A DNA stretch of 64,000 nucleotides from Kluyvera ascorbata_C (GCF_044197065.1 NZ_JBIQOI010000002.1:248001-312000), one strand, 5' to 3'; positions 8,390-18,128 are shown, counted from the first letter of the stretch. Translations and numbers: made by a program. The notes: generated from the letters alone by a model not told the origin.

Positions 8390-9558
8390 TTCGAGCTTCC
8401 TTTCAGTAAAGGGGCAATCTCCGCCAGATAGACAGCAGGCAAGCCATCACGGTCAGAGGTATAAAGCACATGGCTGAGATCCGGGCTAAAAGAGGGGTGT
8501 GGATGGCTTGCCTGACACTGGCCATCGATAACGCGCCAGGAGGTGTCGTGGCGGGTAATTTTGCGCGTCTGCTTGTGGTCTGGCGCAAACAGGTAAAGCC
8601 ACGGGTCGGTTAACGCCGTGTAGCCGCCCTCATCGGTTAAATCAACCGGTGTACCGCAGCCGTCGCCAACCAACAGGGACCCGTCATGGTTACTCATCAG
8701 ATGTGAGCAGGCGGGCATTTCCATCACCTTCTCACTTTGCACGCTACCGGCCAGCGTTTGGCAAATATGCCGTTGGTGCGTCTCTTTGTGCAGCGAGACG
8801 AAAACGATGCGCGAACCGTCAGGCACCCAGAATTCGTGGGTAAAGGTTTCCGCTTCCGGTTGGCTGACCGGCGTTGAAATGCTGGTCTGGCGGTCGTACA
8901 GCCAGATGCGGTTGCGGATCAGGTCATGTGGCCCTTCATGGCAGTACATGATGGCGTTGGTGTCGTTCGGACGAAAACCGGGATGGCCCAGCCAGCGCGA
9001 CTCTTCAAACAGAATCTCGGTCCGCCCGGTGGCGAGGTCAACCACTTCACAGCGCGTTGTCGGGTTCATATGATACTGACGCTGGAAATCATTCCAGTCA
9101 TTCAGCGGTATCCAGGTTTCCGCCGACAACGACATCCCAATCATCTTGCTGCCGGTACTGTCCGGTGCCCAGGCGCTGGTGCTGACCCACTGTGGAGGCA
9201 GCTCGTAGAGAACCTCTTCCCGCAGGCTGTCCAGCTCAACGCGGACGATATGCCGGTTATGCCGCATAAAGATCAGCGCGCTGTCGTCCTGCGTGATGAA
9301 GCCGTCAAAGCTATTGTCACCAGGACCTTCCGTCAGCTGACGCAGCGTATGCTGCTGCAAATCCAGCAGCCAGTAGTTCCAGTTGCCATCATCCACGCCG
9401 CCAATCAGCAGTTGTCTGCCCTGTTGCAAAAAACATTTCTGATAGAAGTAGTTGCGATGAAAGATACGATCCCGCGGCGTTAGCCGTACCACGCGAACCT
9501 GCGTGACGGAGTCAATTTCAGATGTAAACGTCAGTGGAGTGACATCACCCTTTGCCAT
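8386..9558 (-). CDS. ogl: Oligogalacturonate lyase (PL22)
   Basis: A 390-residue cytoplasmic oligogalacturonate lyase. It starts MAKGDVTPL at 9558, preceded by GAGGA five bases upstream. The 61-residue extension to 9741 is not part of the family. The sequence shows the seven-bladed beta-propeller repeats (HPGFRPND.., HEFWVPDGSRIVF.., HPSFSPDLSHVLYTSDRDG) with metal-binding His residues (HEGPHD, EFWV.., QASHPH). It cleaves short, often unsaturated galacturonides to 5-keto-4-deoxyuronate by beta-elimination. The first gene of the ogl-togB-GH105 operon, divergent from kdgM. Confidence 0.94.
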   Translation of the reverse strand: MAKGDVTPLTFTSEIDSVTQVRVVRLTPRDRIFHRNYFYQKCFLQQGRQLLIGGVDDGNWNYWLLDLQQHTLRQLTEGPGDNSFDGFITQDDSALIFMRHNRHIVRVELDSLREEVLYELPPQWVSTSAWAPDSTGSKMIGMSLSAETWIPLNDWNDFQRQYHMNPTTRCEVVDLATGRTEILFEESRWLGHPGFRPNDTNAIMYCHEGPHDLIRNRIWLYDRQTSISTPVSQPEAETFTHEFWVPDGSRIVFVSLHKETHQRHICQTLAGSVQSEKVMEMPACSHLMSNHDGSLLVGDGCGTPVDLTDEGGYTALTDPWLYLFAPDHKQTRKITRHDTSWRVIDGQCQASHPHPSFSPDLSHVLYTSDRDGLPAVYLAEIAPLLKGSSK

Positions 9559-9984
9559 AGTGTCCTCAATGTCAGGAGTTTGTCTGGTCGATTCAAAGGC
9601 ATCCCAGGATGCGGAATCTCCCATCAGGCCAGGCTGACAGGAGCAGTTCACAGCATGCCGACACGTATCGACAATAACCTTTGAAATAAAGACAAAGCCC
9701 GTTAGCGGATGACGCAATAACAAAGGTTGCAGCGTTATCATGAATAATTTCAGCCATGCTCACATTCTTAACACGACAAATATCTTTCTTCGCTATCCCG
9801 ACAAAAAAACAAAACAGTTGGTGATTTTATAAAGGTTTTAACTCAGCGACGGATGTTTAACTACGAGCGTTCATTTAGCGAAAGCTTGCCAACAGTGGCA
9901 ATTAATTCATCAGCAAGCTTAGGTGAAATGAACCAAGTACATTACGCAATGCATTATTCAAATAATAACGAGGAAAGAATTGTT
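9559..9984. other. Divergent ogl / kdgM regulatory region
   Basis: A 426-base AT-rich region between the divergent pectin genes. It must hold both promoters. The best KdgR-like match, at 9808-9826, agrees with the 19-base consensus at only 13 positions, and no full CRP palindrome is visible. I therefore mark no operator here, although pectin control would be expected. Confidence 0.5.
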
Positions 9985-10740
9985 ATGTTATCCGGTAAAT
10001 ACCTTATAGCAGGTTGCGTCTTATTAACCAGTAACGTTGTACTGGCTGAAGAATATACCTCTCCCATCCGCTCGCTGAGCCTTGATTACCGACATGAGTA
10101 TCGGACGCGTGACCGCACTCACTACGATAAACTGAACATGTCTGCGGCTCTGCCGGACAACTATAATTTTTCAATTGAGACTAAATACAAAACGGGTGGC
10201 GATGACCCACAGGACAAGTGGTATAGCGATCCGGTCATTAATGCCGTCGAGCTGACATTATCGAAATCTTTTACCTTCGGTAATTTCAAAATAGCGCCAC
10301 TCATTCAACCCGAATTTAACAGTGAACGAACCGAATGGAAATTTGGTTTTGTTCCTTGGTACACGTTTAATGAAAATTGGGCCGTCGGCGGGATGTATCG
10401 TTTTGAAATGACCGATTACGCCAACGATCCAGACTGCGGATATAATGGTGATAAATCCTGTAGCACAAATAAACATCGTACTGTTAACCGTGGCGACCTC
10501 TATTTACGCTATACCCTGGACCGTTTCTCTACCACCTACAAATTCATCTATAAACATGGTGATGAGGTGCTTTGGGGAAACCAGCATTACGATTACGAGC
10601 AGGAATGGCAGTTTGACTATTCTCTCGGGGATAAAAAAGAGTGGAAACCGTATGTCACCTTTGGCGACATTGGCCGCTCATCAACATCCACAGAGCGCCA
10701 GTTCCGTCTGCGTATGGGGGTGGTTTACACCTTTAAATAA
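9985..10740 (+). CDS. kdgM: KdgM-family oligogalacturonate-specific porin
   Basis: A 251-residue outer-membrane protein. I start it at ATG 9985, preceded by GAGGAAAG, because a signal peptide follows at once (LSGKYLIAGCVLL..VLAEE); the open frame from 9853 adds 44 unrelated residues. The mature part is rich in alternating aromatic and charged residues (LDYRHEYRTRDR, KWYSDP), and ends with a beta-strand in F-K, as in the monomeric 12-strand KdgM/OmpL/NanC porins. It lets acidic oligogalacturonides enter the periplasm for TogB. A single-gene unit followed by a strong terminator. Confidence 0.93.
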   Translation: MLSGKYLIAGCVLLTSNVVLAEEYTSPIRSLSLDYRHEYRTRDRTHYDKLNMSAALPDNYNFSIETKYKTGGDDPQDKWYSDPVINAVELTLSKSFTFGNFKIAPLIQPEFNSERTEWKFGFVPWYTFNENWAVGGMYRFEMTDYANDPDCGYNGDKSCSTNKHRTVNRGDLYLRYTLDRFSTTYKFIYKHGDEVLWGNQHYDYEQEWQFDYSLGDKKEWKPYVTFGDIGRSSTSTERQFRLRMGVVYTFK

Positions 10741-10837
10741 GCATGATTCCTCTCACGCCGGGTAGGCGCGAGAGGTTCGCTTCTGTTCAACATGCTAAGC
10801 CAGCGTTTTCTATTGCTGTTATTGCCATCGTCCTTTT

Positions 10838-10864
10838 GGGGCCCACCATCGGCCCCCTTTTTTT
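10838..10864 (+). terminator. Intrinsic terminator after kdgM
   Basis: GGGGCC (10838-10843) and GGCCCC (10851-10856) with a 7-base loop, followed by seven T at 10858-10864. The T-run runs into the stop codon of the convergent acnA gene, so the terminator and the acnA end overlap. Confidence 0.78.
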
Positions 10865-13538
10865 AGCTCAGCATATTACGGATGACATAGTGCAGAATGC
10901 CATCGTTCTGGTAGTAGGTCAGCTCCGTCGCCGTATCAATACGGCAGCGACACGCCAGCGTCTGCTGCTGCCCGTCTGGTCGAGTGATCAGCACCGGGAT
11001 GGTCGCCCCGGGTTTCAGCTGCTGCAGCCCGGCGATATCTATCCGCTCTTCACCGCTCAGCTTCAACGTTTTACGATCTTCTCCCTGCGGGAATTCCAGC
11101 GGCAGAATGCCCATACCAATCAGGTTTGAACGGTGAATACGTTCGAACGATTCGGCAATCACCACGCGAACGCCAAGCAAACGCGGCCCTTTTGCCGCCC
11201 AGTCGCGGCTCGAACCCGAACCGTACTCTTTACCCGCAATGACCGCCAGCGGTGTCCCCTGCTGTTGATAAGCCATGGCTGCATCGTATATCGACATCAC
11301 CTCGTCTCCGGGCAGCAGACGCGTCATGCCGCCTTCAACGCCCGGCACCATCTCATTACGGATACGTATATTGGCGAAGGTACCGCGCATCATCACCAGG
11401 TGGTTACCACGACGGGAACCATAGGAGTTAAAGTCACGGCTGGCGACGCCGTTTTCCTGTAGATAACGACCTGCCGGGCTGTCCGCCTTGATGCTGCCTG
11501 CGGGAGAGATATGGTCGGTGGTGACGGAATCTCCCAGCATCGCGAGAACACGCGCCCCGTGAATATCCTGCACCGGATCGGGCGTCACGCCCATTTCGTC
11601 AAAGAACGGCGAGAGTCGGATATAGGTGGAATCATCCTGCCACTCGTAGGTATCTGTCGCAGGTACATCGATAGCCTTCCATTCCGGGGTACCGGCAAAG
11701 ACTTCCGCATACTCTTTGTGGAACATCCCCGTAGACACCTGCTGCACGGCTTGTGCTATCTCAACGCTGCTCGGCCAGATATCTTTCAGGTAGACCGGGT
11801 TCCCATTGCTGTCGTGCCCCAGCGGATCGTGGGTCAGATCGACACGCATGTTCCCCGCCAGCGCGTAAGCAACGACCAGCGGCGGTGAAGCCAGCCAGTT
11901 GGTTTTCACCAGTGGATGAATACGGCCTTCAAAGTTACGGTTGCCGGACAGCACCGCCCCCACCGTCAGGTCGCCCTGTTTAATGGCCTTTTCGATAGGG
12001 TCAGGCAATGGACCTGAGTTACCGATACAGGTGGTACAGCCATAACCAACCAGGTTAAAACCAAGCTGGTCGAGATACGGTGTCAGGCCCGCGTGCGCCA
12101 GATAGTCGGAAACCACCTTCGAACCGGGCGCCAGCGACGCCTTGACCCACGGTTTAGGCTGTAACCCCAACGCGACGGCTTTTTTCGCCAGCAGACCCGC
12201 GGCCATCAACACGCTAGGGTTTGAAGTATTGGTACAGGAAGTGATAGCCGCTATCACAACGGCCCCTTCCGGAAGGGAATACGATTCACCGTTTAGGGTA
12301 AAGTCGACAGCGGTTTTACCAGAAGCGCCAGCGTTCACCGCCAGTTCGGTCGTAGCGTTAAATGCCTGTGGCACCTGCGCCAGTGCGACGCGGTCCTGTG
12401 GGCGTTTCGGGCCCGCAAGGCTTGCTTCAACGTCGCCCATATCCAGCGCCAGCGTCTGACTGAACACCGGCTCATCGCCTTTAGACCGCCACATGCCCTG
12501 TGCTTTGGCATAGGCCTCGACCAGCGCGACCTGCTCATCGCTGCGCCCACTAAGGCGCATGTAAGACAGCGTAATGTCATCTATTGGGAAGAAACCGCAG
12601 GTCGCGCCATATTCCGGCGCCATATTGGCAATCGTTGCCCGGTCGGCCAGCGGCAGAGAATCCAGGCCATCGCCGTAGAATTCAACAAATTTGCCGACCA
12701 CGCCAAGCTTACGCAGCATCTGCGTGACCGTTAGCACCAGGTCAGTTGCGGTTATCCCTTCGCGGAGCTTGCCGCTCAGTTTGAAGCCAACCACATCCGG
12801 TATCAACATCGAGACCGGCTGGCCCAGCATCGCCGCTTCCGCTTCGATACCACCCACGCCCCAGCCTAAAACCCCCAGGCCGTTAATCATGGTGGTATGG
12901 GAGTCGGTCCCCACCAGCGTGTCTGGGTAGGCAACGAGCTCATCGCCCTGCTGTTCACTCCACACGGCTTTCCCCAGATACTCAAGGTTCACCTGGTGGC
13001 AGATCCCGGTCCCCGGCGGCACTACGCGGAACTGGCTAAAGGCCTGCTGGCCCCAGCGTAAGAAGGTATAGCGCTCATGGTTGCGCGACATTTCCAGACG
13101 GACGTTTTCATCAAACGCGTCGTCATCACCAAAGTGGTCCACCGTTACCGAGTGGTCAATCACCAGATCGACCGGAGACAGCGGATTCACTTTGTGGGTA
13201 TCGCCGCCGAGTCGTTTTACCGCTTCACGCATGGCGGCCAAGTCCACGACCGCCGGAACGCCGGTAAAGTCCTGCATCAGTACACGCGCTGGGCGATAGG
13301 CTATTTCACGGTCGGCATGGGCCTGTTTAAGCCATCCGGCAAGCGCATGAATATCTTCAGCGGTAACAGAGTCGCCGTCCTGCCAGCGGAGCAGGTTTTC
13401 CAGAAGAACTTTGAGTGATTTAGGCAGGCGGGTGATGTCACCCAGGGTCTTAGCAGCCAGCGGTAGGCTGTAGTAACGGTAGGTTTTATTATCGACCTGT
13501 AGTGTTTCCTTGCAGGTCTCTCGTAGTGTTAACGACAT
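10863..13538 (-). CDS. acnA: Aconitate hydratase A
   Basis: An 891-residue aconitase A, the same length as the E. coli enzyme. It isomerises citrate to isocitrate in the TCA cycle. Cluster-ligand cysteines appear in SCTNTSNP and GYGCTTCIGNSGPL, with the swivel-domain motif YGSGSSRDWAAKGP near the C-terminus. AcnA is the stress/stationary-phase isoenzyme; in E. coli it is regulated by SoxRS, CRP and ArcA, and I did not identify those sites with certainty in the 214-base upstream gap. The neighbours yciX, ymiA and cysB are in the usual order. Confidence 0.97.
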   Translation of the reverse strand: MSLTLRETCKETLQVDNKTYRYYSLPLAAKTLGDITRLPKSLKVLLENLLRWQDGDSVTAEDIHALAGWLKQAHADREIAYRPARVLMQDFTGVPAVVDLAAMREAVKRLGGDTHKVNPLSPVDLVIDHSVTVDHFGDDDAFDENVRLEMSRNHERYTFLRWGQQAFSQFRVVPPGTGICHQVNLEYLGKAVWSEQQGDELVAYPDTLVGTDSHTTMINGLGVLGWGVGGIEAEAAMLGQPVSMLIPDVVGFKLSGKLREGITATDLVLTVTQMLRKLGVVGKFVEFYGDGLDSLPLADRATIANMAPEYGATCGFFPIDDITLSYMRLSGRSDEQVALVEAYAKAQGMWRSKGDEPVFSQTLALDMGDVEASLAGPKRPQDRVALAQVPQAFNATTELAVNAGASGKTAVDFTLNGESYSLPEGAVVIAAITSCTNTSNPSVLMAAGLLAKKAVALGLQPKPWVKASLAPGSKVVSDYLAHAGLTPYLDQLGFNLVGYGCTTCIGNSGPLPDPIEKAIKQGDLTVGAVLSGNRNFEGRIHPLVKTNWLASPPLVVAYALAGNMRVDLTHDPLGHDSNGNPVYLKDIWPSSVEIAQAVQQVSTGMFHKEYAEVFAGTPEWKAIDVPATDTYEWQDDSTYIRLSPFFDEMGVTPDPVQDIHGARVLAMLGDSVTTDHISPAGSIKADSPAGRYLQENGVASRDFNSYGSRRGNHLVMMRGTFANIRIRNEMVPGVEGGMTRLLPGDEVMSIYDAAMAYQQQGTPLAVIAGKEYGSGSSRDWAAKGPRLLGVRVVIAESFERIHRSNLIGMGILPLEFPQGEDRKTLKLSGEERIDIAGLQQLKPGATIPVLITRPDGQQQTLACRCRIDTATELTYYQNDGILHYVIRNMLS

Positions 13539-13752
13539 AGCTCCTCCTTAAATGGCGGGAATTGCAGTACTCTGACACTCCTCTTGGTCTATATAAAAGA
13601 TAACACATTCAGGGGATAACGCCGGGAAAGGGCTCAGATTGATAAATGCGATCAATAGGTTATTCAGGATAACCACCAACTGGAATTAATAGCAGGGAAA
13701 GGATTTATTTCGTATGAGGGAGGTAAAACGAAAGTGATAAATAACCATGTGG

Positions 13753-13920
13753 TTACTGTTTCTTATTCTCATCTTGATTGAAAAGATCGATAAATTCTTT
13801 TTGGTCGCGTGTCAGTTTCCATTCATCAGGAACGTTGACCTTATTATTTTTGTCATCTTGCGGTTTTTTTTCTACCGGAACGGGAGGCGTCGCCGGCTTG
13901 ACGCGTTCAGACGTAAGCAT
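13753..13920 (-). CDS. yciX: YciX-like small protein
   Basis: A 55-residue hydrophilic protein, rich in Pro, Lys and Asp, ending in PDEWKLTRDQKEFIDLFNQ. Its ATG at 13920 lies 2 bases beyond the ymiA stop. The larger frame to 13998 is an overlap with ymiA and is rejected. Position between ymiA and acnA matches yciX of E. coli, also about 55 residues. Function unknown. Confidence 0.72.
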   Translation of the reverse strand: MLTSERVKPATPPVPVEKKPQDDKNNKVNVPDEWKLTRDQKEFIDLFNQDENKKQ

Positions 13921-13922
13921 AG

Positions 13923-14039
13923 CTAGCCCCAGAATTTCCAAACCAGCAGCGCCAGCGCTACCCAGAACAGCGCAGACCCGAGGAATACGCTCAGCCATGC
14001 TTTACGTTTCACGCGAGTTTCGTTCTTTTCTGACACCAT
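13923..14039 (-). CDS. ymiA: YmiA small membrane protein
   Basis: A 38-residue protein, too short for routine ORF calling: MVSEKNETRVKRKAW then a single membrane helix (LSVFLGSALFWVALALLVW) ending KFWG. It matches E. coli YmiA, which has the same basic KRKAWL entry and W-rich single helix ending in KVWG. AGAGGG precedes the ATG by six bases. Located between cysB and yciX as in E. coli; a small inner-membrane protein of unknown role. Confidence 0.85.
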   Translation of the reverse strand: MVSEKNETRVKRKAWLSVFLGSALFWVALALLVWKFWG

Positions 14040-14333
14040 TACCGCCCTCTCACAATCGATATTACTTATCATTTTCGCACCAATCAATTGTTACAACTAA
14101 TCATCGTTGAGATAAATCCTAAGTAAATTTTAAGCAAAAATCCAGAGGTTTTACGAATATTACAGTGAGATTAATTTAATCTTTTGAGCTCAAAGAGATA
14201 TTTGAGAGGAGAAATTTGCCTAACGTTAAATTTATTTCTACTTTTGCTACATCATTAGTAATAGAAACAATTCTTAATCAAAGATGGGGCTAACAGAGAG
14301 GGGAAAAGCCATTTGTTCCGGGAGGATATAAGC
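14040..14333. other. Intergenic region cysB end to ymiA
   Basis: AT-rich stretch holding the ymiA-yciX promoter region. No ORF with coding character and no recognised operator is visible; the cysB terminator lies at its left-hand end beside the cysB stop. Confidence 0.4.
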
Positions 14334-14362
14334 TATCCGCCTCTTCACCGTAGAGGCGGATA
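14334..14362 (-). terminator. Intrinsic terminator after cysB
   Basis: Perfect 11-bp stem TATCCGCCTCT / AGAGGCGGATA with a 7-base loop, 13 bases beyond the cysB stop in the direction of transcription. The following T-tract is weak. Confidence 0.6.
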
Positions 14363-14374
14363 ATTAAATCAGGA

Positions 14375-15349
14375 CTATTTTTCCGGCAGCTTAATATCTT
14401 TAAACATGGCTTCAATGTCTTCATTCGAGCGCAGCGCCACGGCGGTGTCGACCACATCGCGCGTCAAATGTGGGGCAAATCGCTGAATAAAATCATACAT
14501 ATAGCTACGCAAGAAGGTGCTGCGACGGAAGCCGATTTTAGTCGTGCTGTGGCTGAAAATACCGTCGGCGTCCAGCTTAACCAGATCCGGGTCAGAAATA
14601 GGATCGACGGCCATGCTGGCAATCACCCCTACCCCTAAGCCCAATCGTACGTAGGTTTTAATGACATCGGCGTCGGTCGCGGTAAAGACAATACGTGGCG
14701 TCAAGCCCGCGCGGTTAAACGCAGTATCCAACTCCGAACGGCCAGTAAAGCCAAAGGTGTAAGTCACCAGCGGGTACTGCGCTAATTCTTCAATGGTGAC
14801 GGACGTTTTCGATGCCAGCGGATGCTCCGGCGTCACGACAATCGAACGGTTCCAGTGGTAGCAAGGCAGCATCACCAAATCGTCATAGAGGTGCAGCGCT
14901 TCGGTCGCGATAGCAAAGTCCGCGTTACCTTTGGAGACCGCTTCTGCAATTTGCGTTGGCGAACCTTGATGCATATGCAGTGAAACACGCGGGTAGCGTT
15001 CGATAAAACCCTTGATGACACCGGGCAGCGCGTAACGCGCCTGCGTATGCGTCGTCGCAACGTACAATGAGCCTTTATCCGGCCAGGTATGCTCACCGGC
15101 AACAGACTTAATCGCATCGACTTTTGACAGCACTTCACGAGCAATACGGATGATTTCCTGGCCTGCTGGCGTCACCTGCGTCAGATGTTTGCCGCTGCGG
15201 GCAAAAATCTGGATCCCCAGCTCATCCTCGAGCATTCTGACCTGCTTACTGATACCAGGCTGCGAAGTATACAAACCTTCGGCGGTCGAGGAGACGTTAA
15301 GATTGTGGTTCACCACCTCAACGATGTAGCGGAGTTGCTGTAATTTCAT
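14375..15349 (-). CDS. cysB: LysR-type master regulator of cysteine biosynthesis
   Basis: A 324-residue LysR-family protein, the E. coli CysB length. The N-terminal winged HTH starts MKLQQLRYIVEVVNHNLN and contains TAEGLYTSQPGISKQVRMLE; the effector domain has the TTHTQARYALP segment that binds N-acetylserine or sulfate. CysB activates sulfate and cystine uptake genes and represses itself. tcyP (57189-58580) is an established member of the CysB regulon in E. coli. Confidence 0.97.
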   Translation of the reverse strand: MKLQQLRYIVEVVNHNLNVSSTAEGLYTSQPGISKQVRMLEDELGIQIFARSGKHLTQVTPAGQEIIRIAREVLSKVDAIKSVAGEHTWPDKGSLYVATTHTQARYALPGVIKGFIERYPRVSLHMHQGSPTQIAEAVSKGNADFAIATEALHLYDDLVMLPCYHWNRSIVVTPEHPLASKTSVTIEELAQYPLVTYTFGFTGRSELDTAFNRAGLTPRIVFTATDADVIKTYVRLGLGVGVIASMAVDPISDPDLVKLDADGIFSHSTTKIGFRRSTFLRSYMYDFIQRFAPHLTRDVVDTAVALRSNEDIEAMFKDIKLPEK

Positions 15350-15482
15350 GCGGTTGTATCCAGTCTACGCTCAGGAATCGGTCATAAAGACGATTTAATC
15401 ATAAGAAATGCATTGGCTATAACCACTATATCATTTATAGCAAGTGTGTATAGATGGAAACAAAAAATAATAACGAGGTTAT

Positions 15483-15509
15483 AAAAAAGGGCCGCAATTG
15501 CGGCCCTTT
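15483..15509 (-). terminator. Intrinsic terminator after topA
   Basis: GGGCCGC-AATT-GCGGCCC stem (15489-15506) with six T on the minus strand (A-run 15483-15488), 22 bases beyond the topA stop. A textbook rho-independent terminator. Confidence 0.88.
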
Positions 15510-15530
15510 ATGACTTCATAGTAAAAAACG

Positions 15531-18128
15531 CTACTTTTTCGCTTCAACCCATTTACCGTCAACGAAGAACGCTGACCAGCCGGTTGCCTTGCCATCTTTC
15601 TCGGAAGCAACATACTGCTGTTTGGTTTTACGGCTGAAACGCACCATCGTTTTGTTACCCGCCGGGTCCTGCTGCGGCGCATCGGCCAGATAACGCAGTT
15701 TTTCCGGCAGACGGTCACGGAAGCGGAACAGCTCTTCAACCAGCGGCGCGCGGGTTTCACGCGATTTCGGGAAGGTGTTGGCTGCCAGGAATACCCCAGC
15801 CGCGCCATCACGCAGTACGAAATAGGCGTCAGACTTCTCGCACGGCAGTTCCGGCAACGGCACCGGATCTTCCTTCGGCGGAGCCACTTCACCGCTACGC
15901 AGGATCTTACGCGTGTTCTTACATTCGTCGTTGGTACAGGCCATGTACTTACCAAAACGCCCCATTTTCAGGTGCATTTCAGAACCACATTTTTCACACT
16001 CAACGATTGGGCCGTCATAGCCCTTGATGCGGAACTCGCCCTCTTCAATCTCGTAGCCGTCGCAGGTCGGGTTGTTACCACAAACGTGCAGCTTGCGTTT
16101 CGGATCGATAAGGTAGCTGTCCATCGCCGTGCCGCACTTCTGGCAGCGACGTTTAGCACGCAGCGCGTTGGTTTCCGCGTCATCGCCTTCCAGTACGTTC
16201 AGTACTTCGTTTTCCGGTACCAGGTTAATGGTGGTTTTGCAGCGTTCTTTTGGCGACAGCGCATAGCCGGAACAGCCAAGGAACACGCCGGTGCTGGCGG
16301 TACGGATACCCATTTTGCGACCGCAGGTCGGGCAATCGATACTGGTCAACACCATCTCGTTCGGCTGCATGCCGCCCTCTTCTGGCGGTTTCTCAGCCGT
16401 TTCGAGCTGCTTGGTGAAATCACCAAAGAACAGATCCAGTACCTGCTTCCACTCGGCTTCGTGGTTTGCCACGCGGTCGAGGTGGTCTTCCATCTGCGCG
16501 GTAAAGTCGTAGTTCATCAGCTCGCGGAAGTTCGCTTCCAGACGATCGGTGACGATCTCGCCCATTTTTTCCGCATAGAAACGACGGTTTTCGGTACGCA
16601 CATAGCCACGGTCCTGAATGGTCGAGATGATCGACGCATAGGTGGACGGGCGACCGATGCCGCGTTTTTCCAGATCTTTAACCAGCGAAGCTTCGCTAAA
16701 GCGTGCAGGCGGTTTGGTGAAGTGCTGCGCCGGGGTCAGTTCAACCAGGCTCAGTTTATCGCCCTGGTTAACCATCGGCAGCGTGCGGTCTTCATCGCCT
16801 TTACGCAGCGCCGGCATCACTTTGGTCCAACCATCAAAGCGCAGAGTACGACCACGCGCTTTGAGTTTGAAATCGCCCGCTTTCACGGTCAGCGTAGTGG
16901 AGTCGTACTGCGCTGGCGTCATCTGACAGGCTACGAACTGGCGCCAGATCAACTGATACAGTTTCTGCGCGTCTGCTTCCATATCTTTCAGCGCTTCTGC
17001 CTGAACGGAAACATCGGAAGGACGAATCGCTTCGTGCGCTTCCTGCGAGTTTTCTTTGCTGGTGTACTGGTTCGGGTTCTCCGGCAGGTATTTTTTGCCG
17101 AAGTTATCGCCGATATAGTCGCGAACCATGCTCACCGCGTCCTGACTCAGGTTAGTGGAGTCGGTACGCATGTAGGTGATGTAGCCCGCTTCATACAGAC
17201 GCTGCGCCATCATCATGGTTTTCTTCACGCCAAAGCCCAGACGGGTACTGGCCGCCTGCTGCAGCGTGGAGGTAATAAACGGCGCGCCCGGCTTGCTGCT
17301 GGTCGGCTTATCTTCACGTTCCAGTACGCTGTAGCTGGCTTTTTCCAGCAGGCTGACCGCAGCCATGGTTTCGTCACGGTTAACCGGACGGAACGGCTTG
17401 TCACCCTGATGGGTCACTTCCAGCGGCAGGGCATCGCCGCCCGGCGTGGTGGTGCTGGCGTCAATTTCCCAGAACTCTTCCGGCACAAACGCTTTAATTT
17501 CACGTTCGCGTTCAACGACCAGACGTACCGCTACGGACTGGACGCGACCGGCGGATAAACCGCGGGCAATCTTTTTCCACAGCAGCGGCGAGACCATATA
17601 CCCCACCACGCGGTCCATAAAGCGGCGCGCCTGCTGAGCGTTAACACGGTCAATATTCAGCTCGCCCGGCTTTTCGAACGCCTGACGAATCGCATTTTTC
17701 GTAATTTCGTTAAACACCACGCGGCTATAGCGTGATTCATCACCACCGATCACTTCCCGCAGGTGCCATGCAATGGCCTCCCCTTCGCGGTCAAGGTCAG
17801 TTGCGAGATAGATGTGGTCGGCTTTTTCCGCCAACTGTTTGAGTTCCGATACTACCTTTTCTTTGCCTGGCAGCACTTCGTAGTGTGCCGCCCAGTCATG
17901 CCATGGGTCGACACCCATGCGGTTAACCAGCGCGCCTCGTTCATCCTTTTTAGGCTTTTTGGCCGTTTTGGTGGAGGTAGAGTCAGCGCTCTTTTTGGCG
18001 GCTGAGCCACTTGTCGGCAAATCGCGGATATGACCGACGCTGGACTTAACCACGTAGTCATTACCCAGATACTTATTGATCGTTTTGGCTTTTGCCGGGG
18101 ACTCAACGATAACGAGAGCTTTACCCAT
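15531..18128 (-). CDS. topA: DNA topoisomerase I
   Basis: An 865-residue type IA topoisomerase, identical in length to E. coli TopA when started at ATG 18128 (MGKALVIVESPAKAKTI). The extra 43 codons to 18257 lie in the leader and are rejected. The TOPRIM domain holds VIVESPAK and DLDREGEA; the catalytic tyrosine is in YITYMRTDSTNLS (around residue 319); three C-terminal four-cysteine zinc ribbons follow (CPTCGRK.., CQKCG.., CEKCG..). It relaxes negative supercoils and counters gyrase. Confidence 0.97.
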   Translation of the reverse strand: MGKALVIVESPAKAKTINKYLGNDYVVKSSVGHIRDLPTSGSAAKKSADSTSTKTAKKPKKDERGALVNRMGVDPWHDWAAHYEVLPGKEKVVSELKQLAEKADHIYLATDLDREGEAIAWHLREVIGGDESRYSRVVFNEITKNAIRQAFEKPGELNIDRVNAQQARRFMDRVVGYMVSPLLWKKIARGLSAGRVQSVAVRLVVEREREIKAFVPEEFWEIDASTTTPGGDALPLEVTHQGDKPFRPVNRDETMAAVSLLEKASYSVLEREDKPTSSKPGAPFITSTLQQAASTRLGFGVKKTMMMAQRLYEAGYITYMRTDSTNLSQDAVSMVRDYIGDNFGKKYLPENPNQYTSKENSQEAHEAIRPSDVSVQAEALKDMEADAQKLYQLIWRQFVACQMTPAQYDSTTLTVKAGDFKLKARGRTLRFDGWTKVMPALRKGDEDRTLPMVNQGDKLSLVELTPAQHFTKPPARFSEASLVKDLEKRGIGRPSTYASIISTIQDRGYVRTENRRFYAEKMGEIVTDRLEANFRELMNYDFTAQMEDHLDRVANHEAEWKQVLDLFFGDFTKQLETAEKPPEEGGMQPNEMVLTSIDCPTCGRKMGIRTASTGVFLGCSGYALSPKERCKTTINLVPENEVLNVLEGDDAETNALRAKRRCQKCGTAMDSYLIDPKRKLHVCGNNPTCDGYEIEEGEFRIKGYDGPIVECEKCGSEMHLKMGRFGKYMACTNDECKNTRKILRSGEVAPPKEDPVPLPELPCEKSDAYFVLRDGAAGVFLAANTFPKSRETRAPLVEELFRFRDRLPEKLRYLADAPQQDPAGNKTMVRFSRKTKQQYVASEKDGKATGWSAFFVDGKWVEAKK

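Noticed and set aside
9808..9826. Possible KdgR box upstream of kdgM
   Set aside because: Only 13 of 19 consensus positions fit, far weaker than the boxes at 5035 and 55467.
9853..9984. N-terminal extension of KdgM
   Set aside because: A ribosome site and signal peptide begin at 9985; the upstream codons fall in the regulatory region.
13753..13998. 81-codon version of the yciX frame
   Set aside because: Its first 26 codons overlap ymiA in another phase; the ATG at 13920 gives the expected 55-residue product.
15972..17558. 528-codon open frame on the plus strand
   Set aside because: It is antisense to topA; topA has full-length homology and the reverse frame is a by-product of its codon use.
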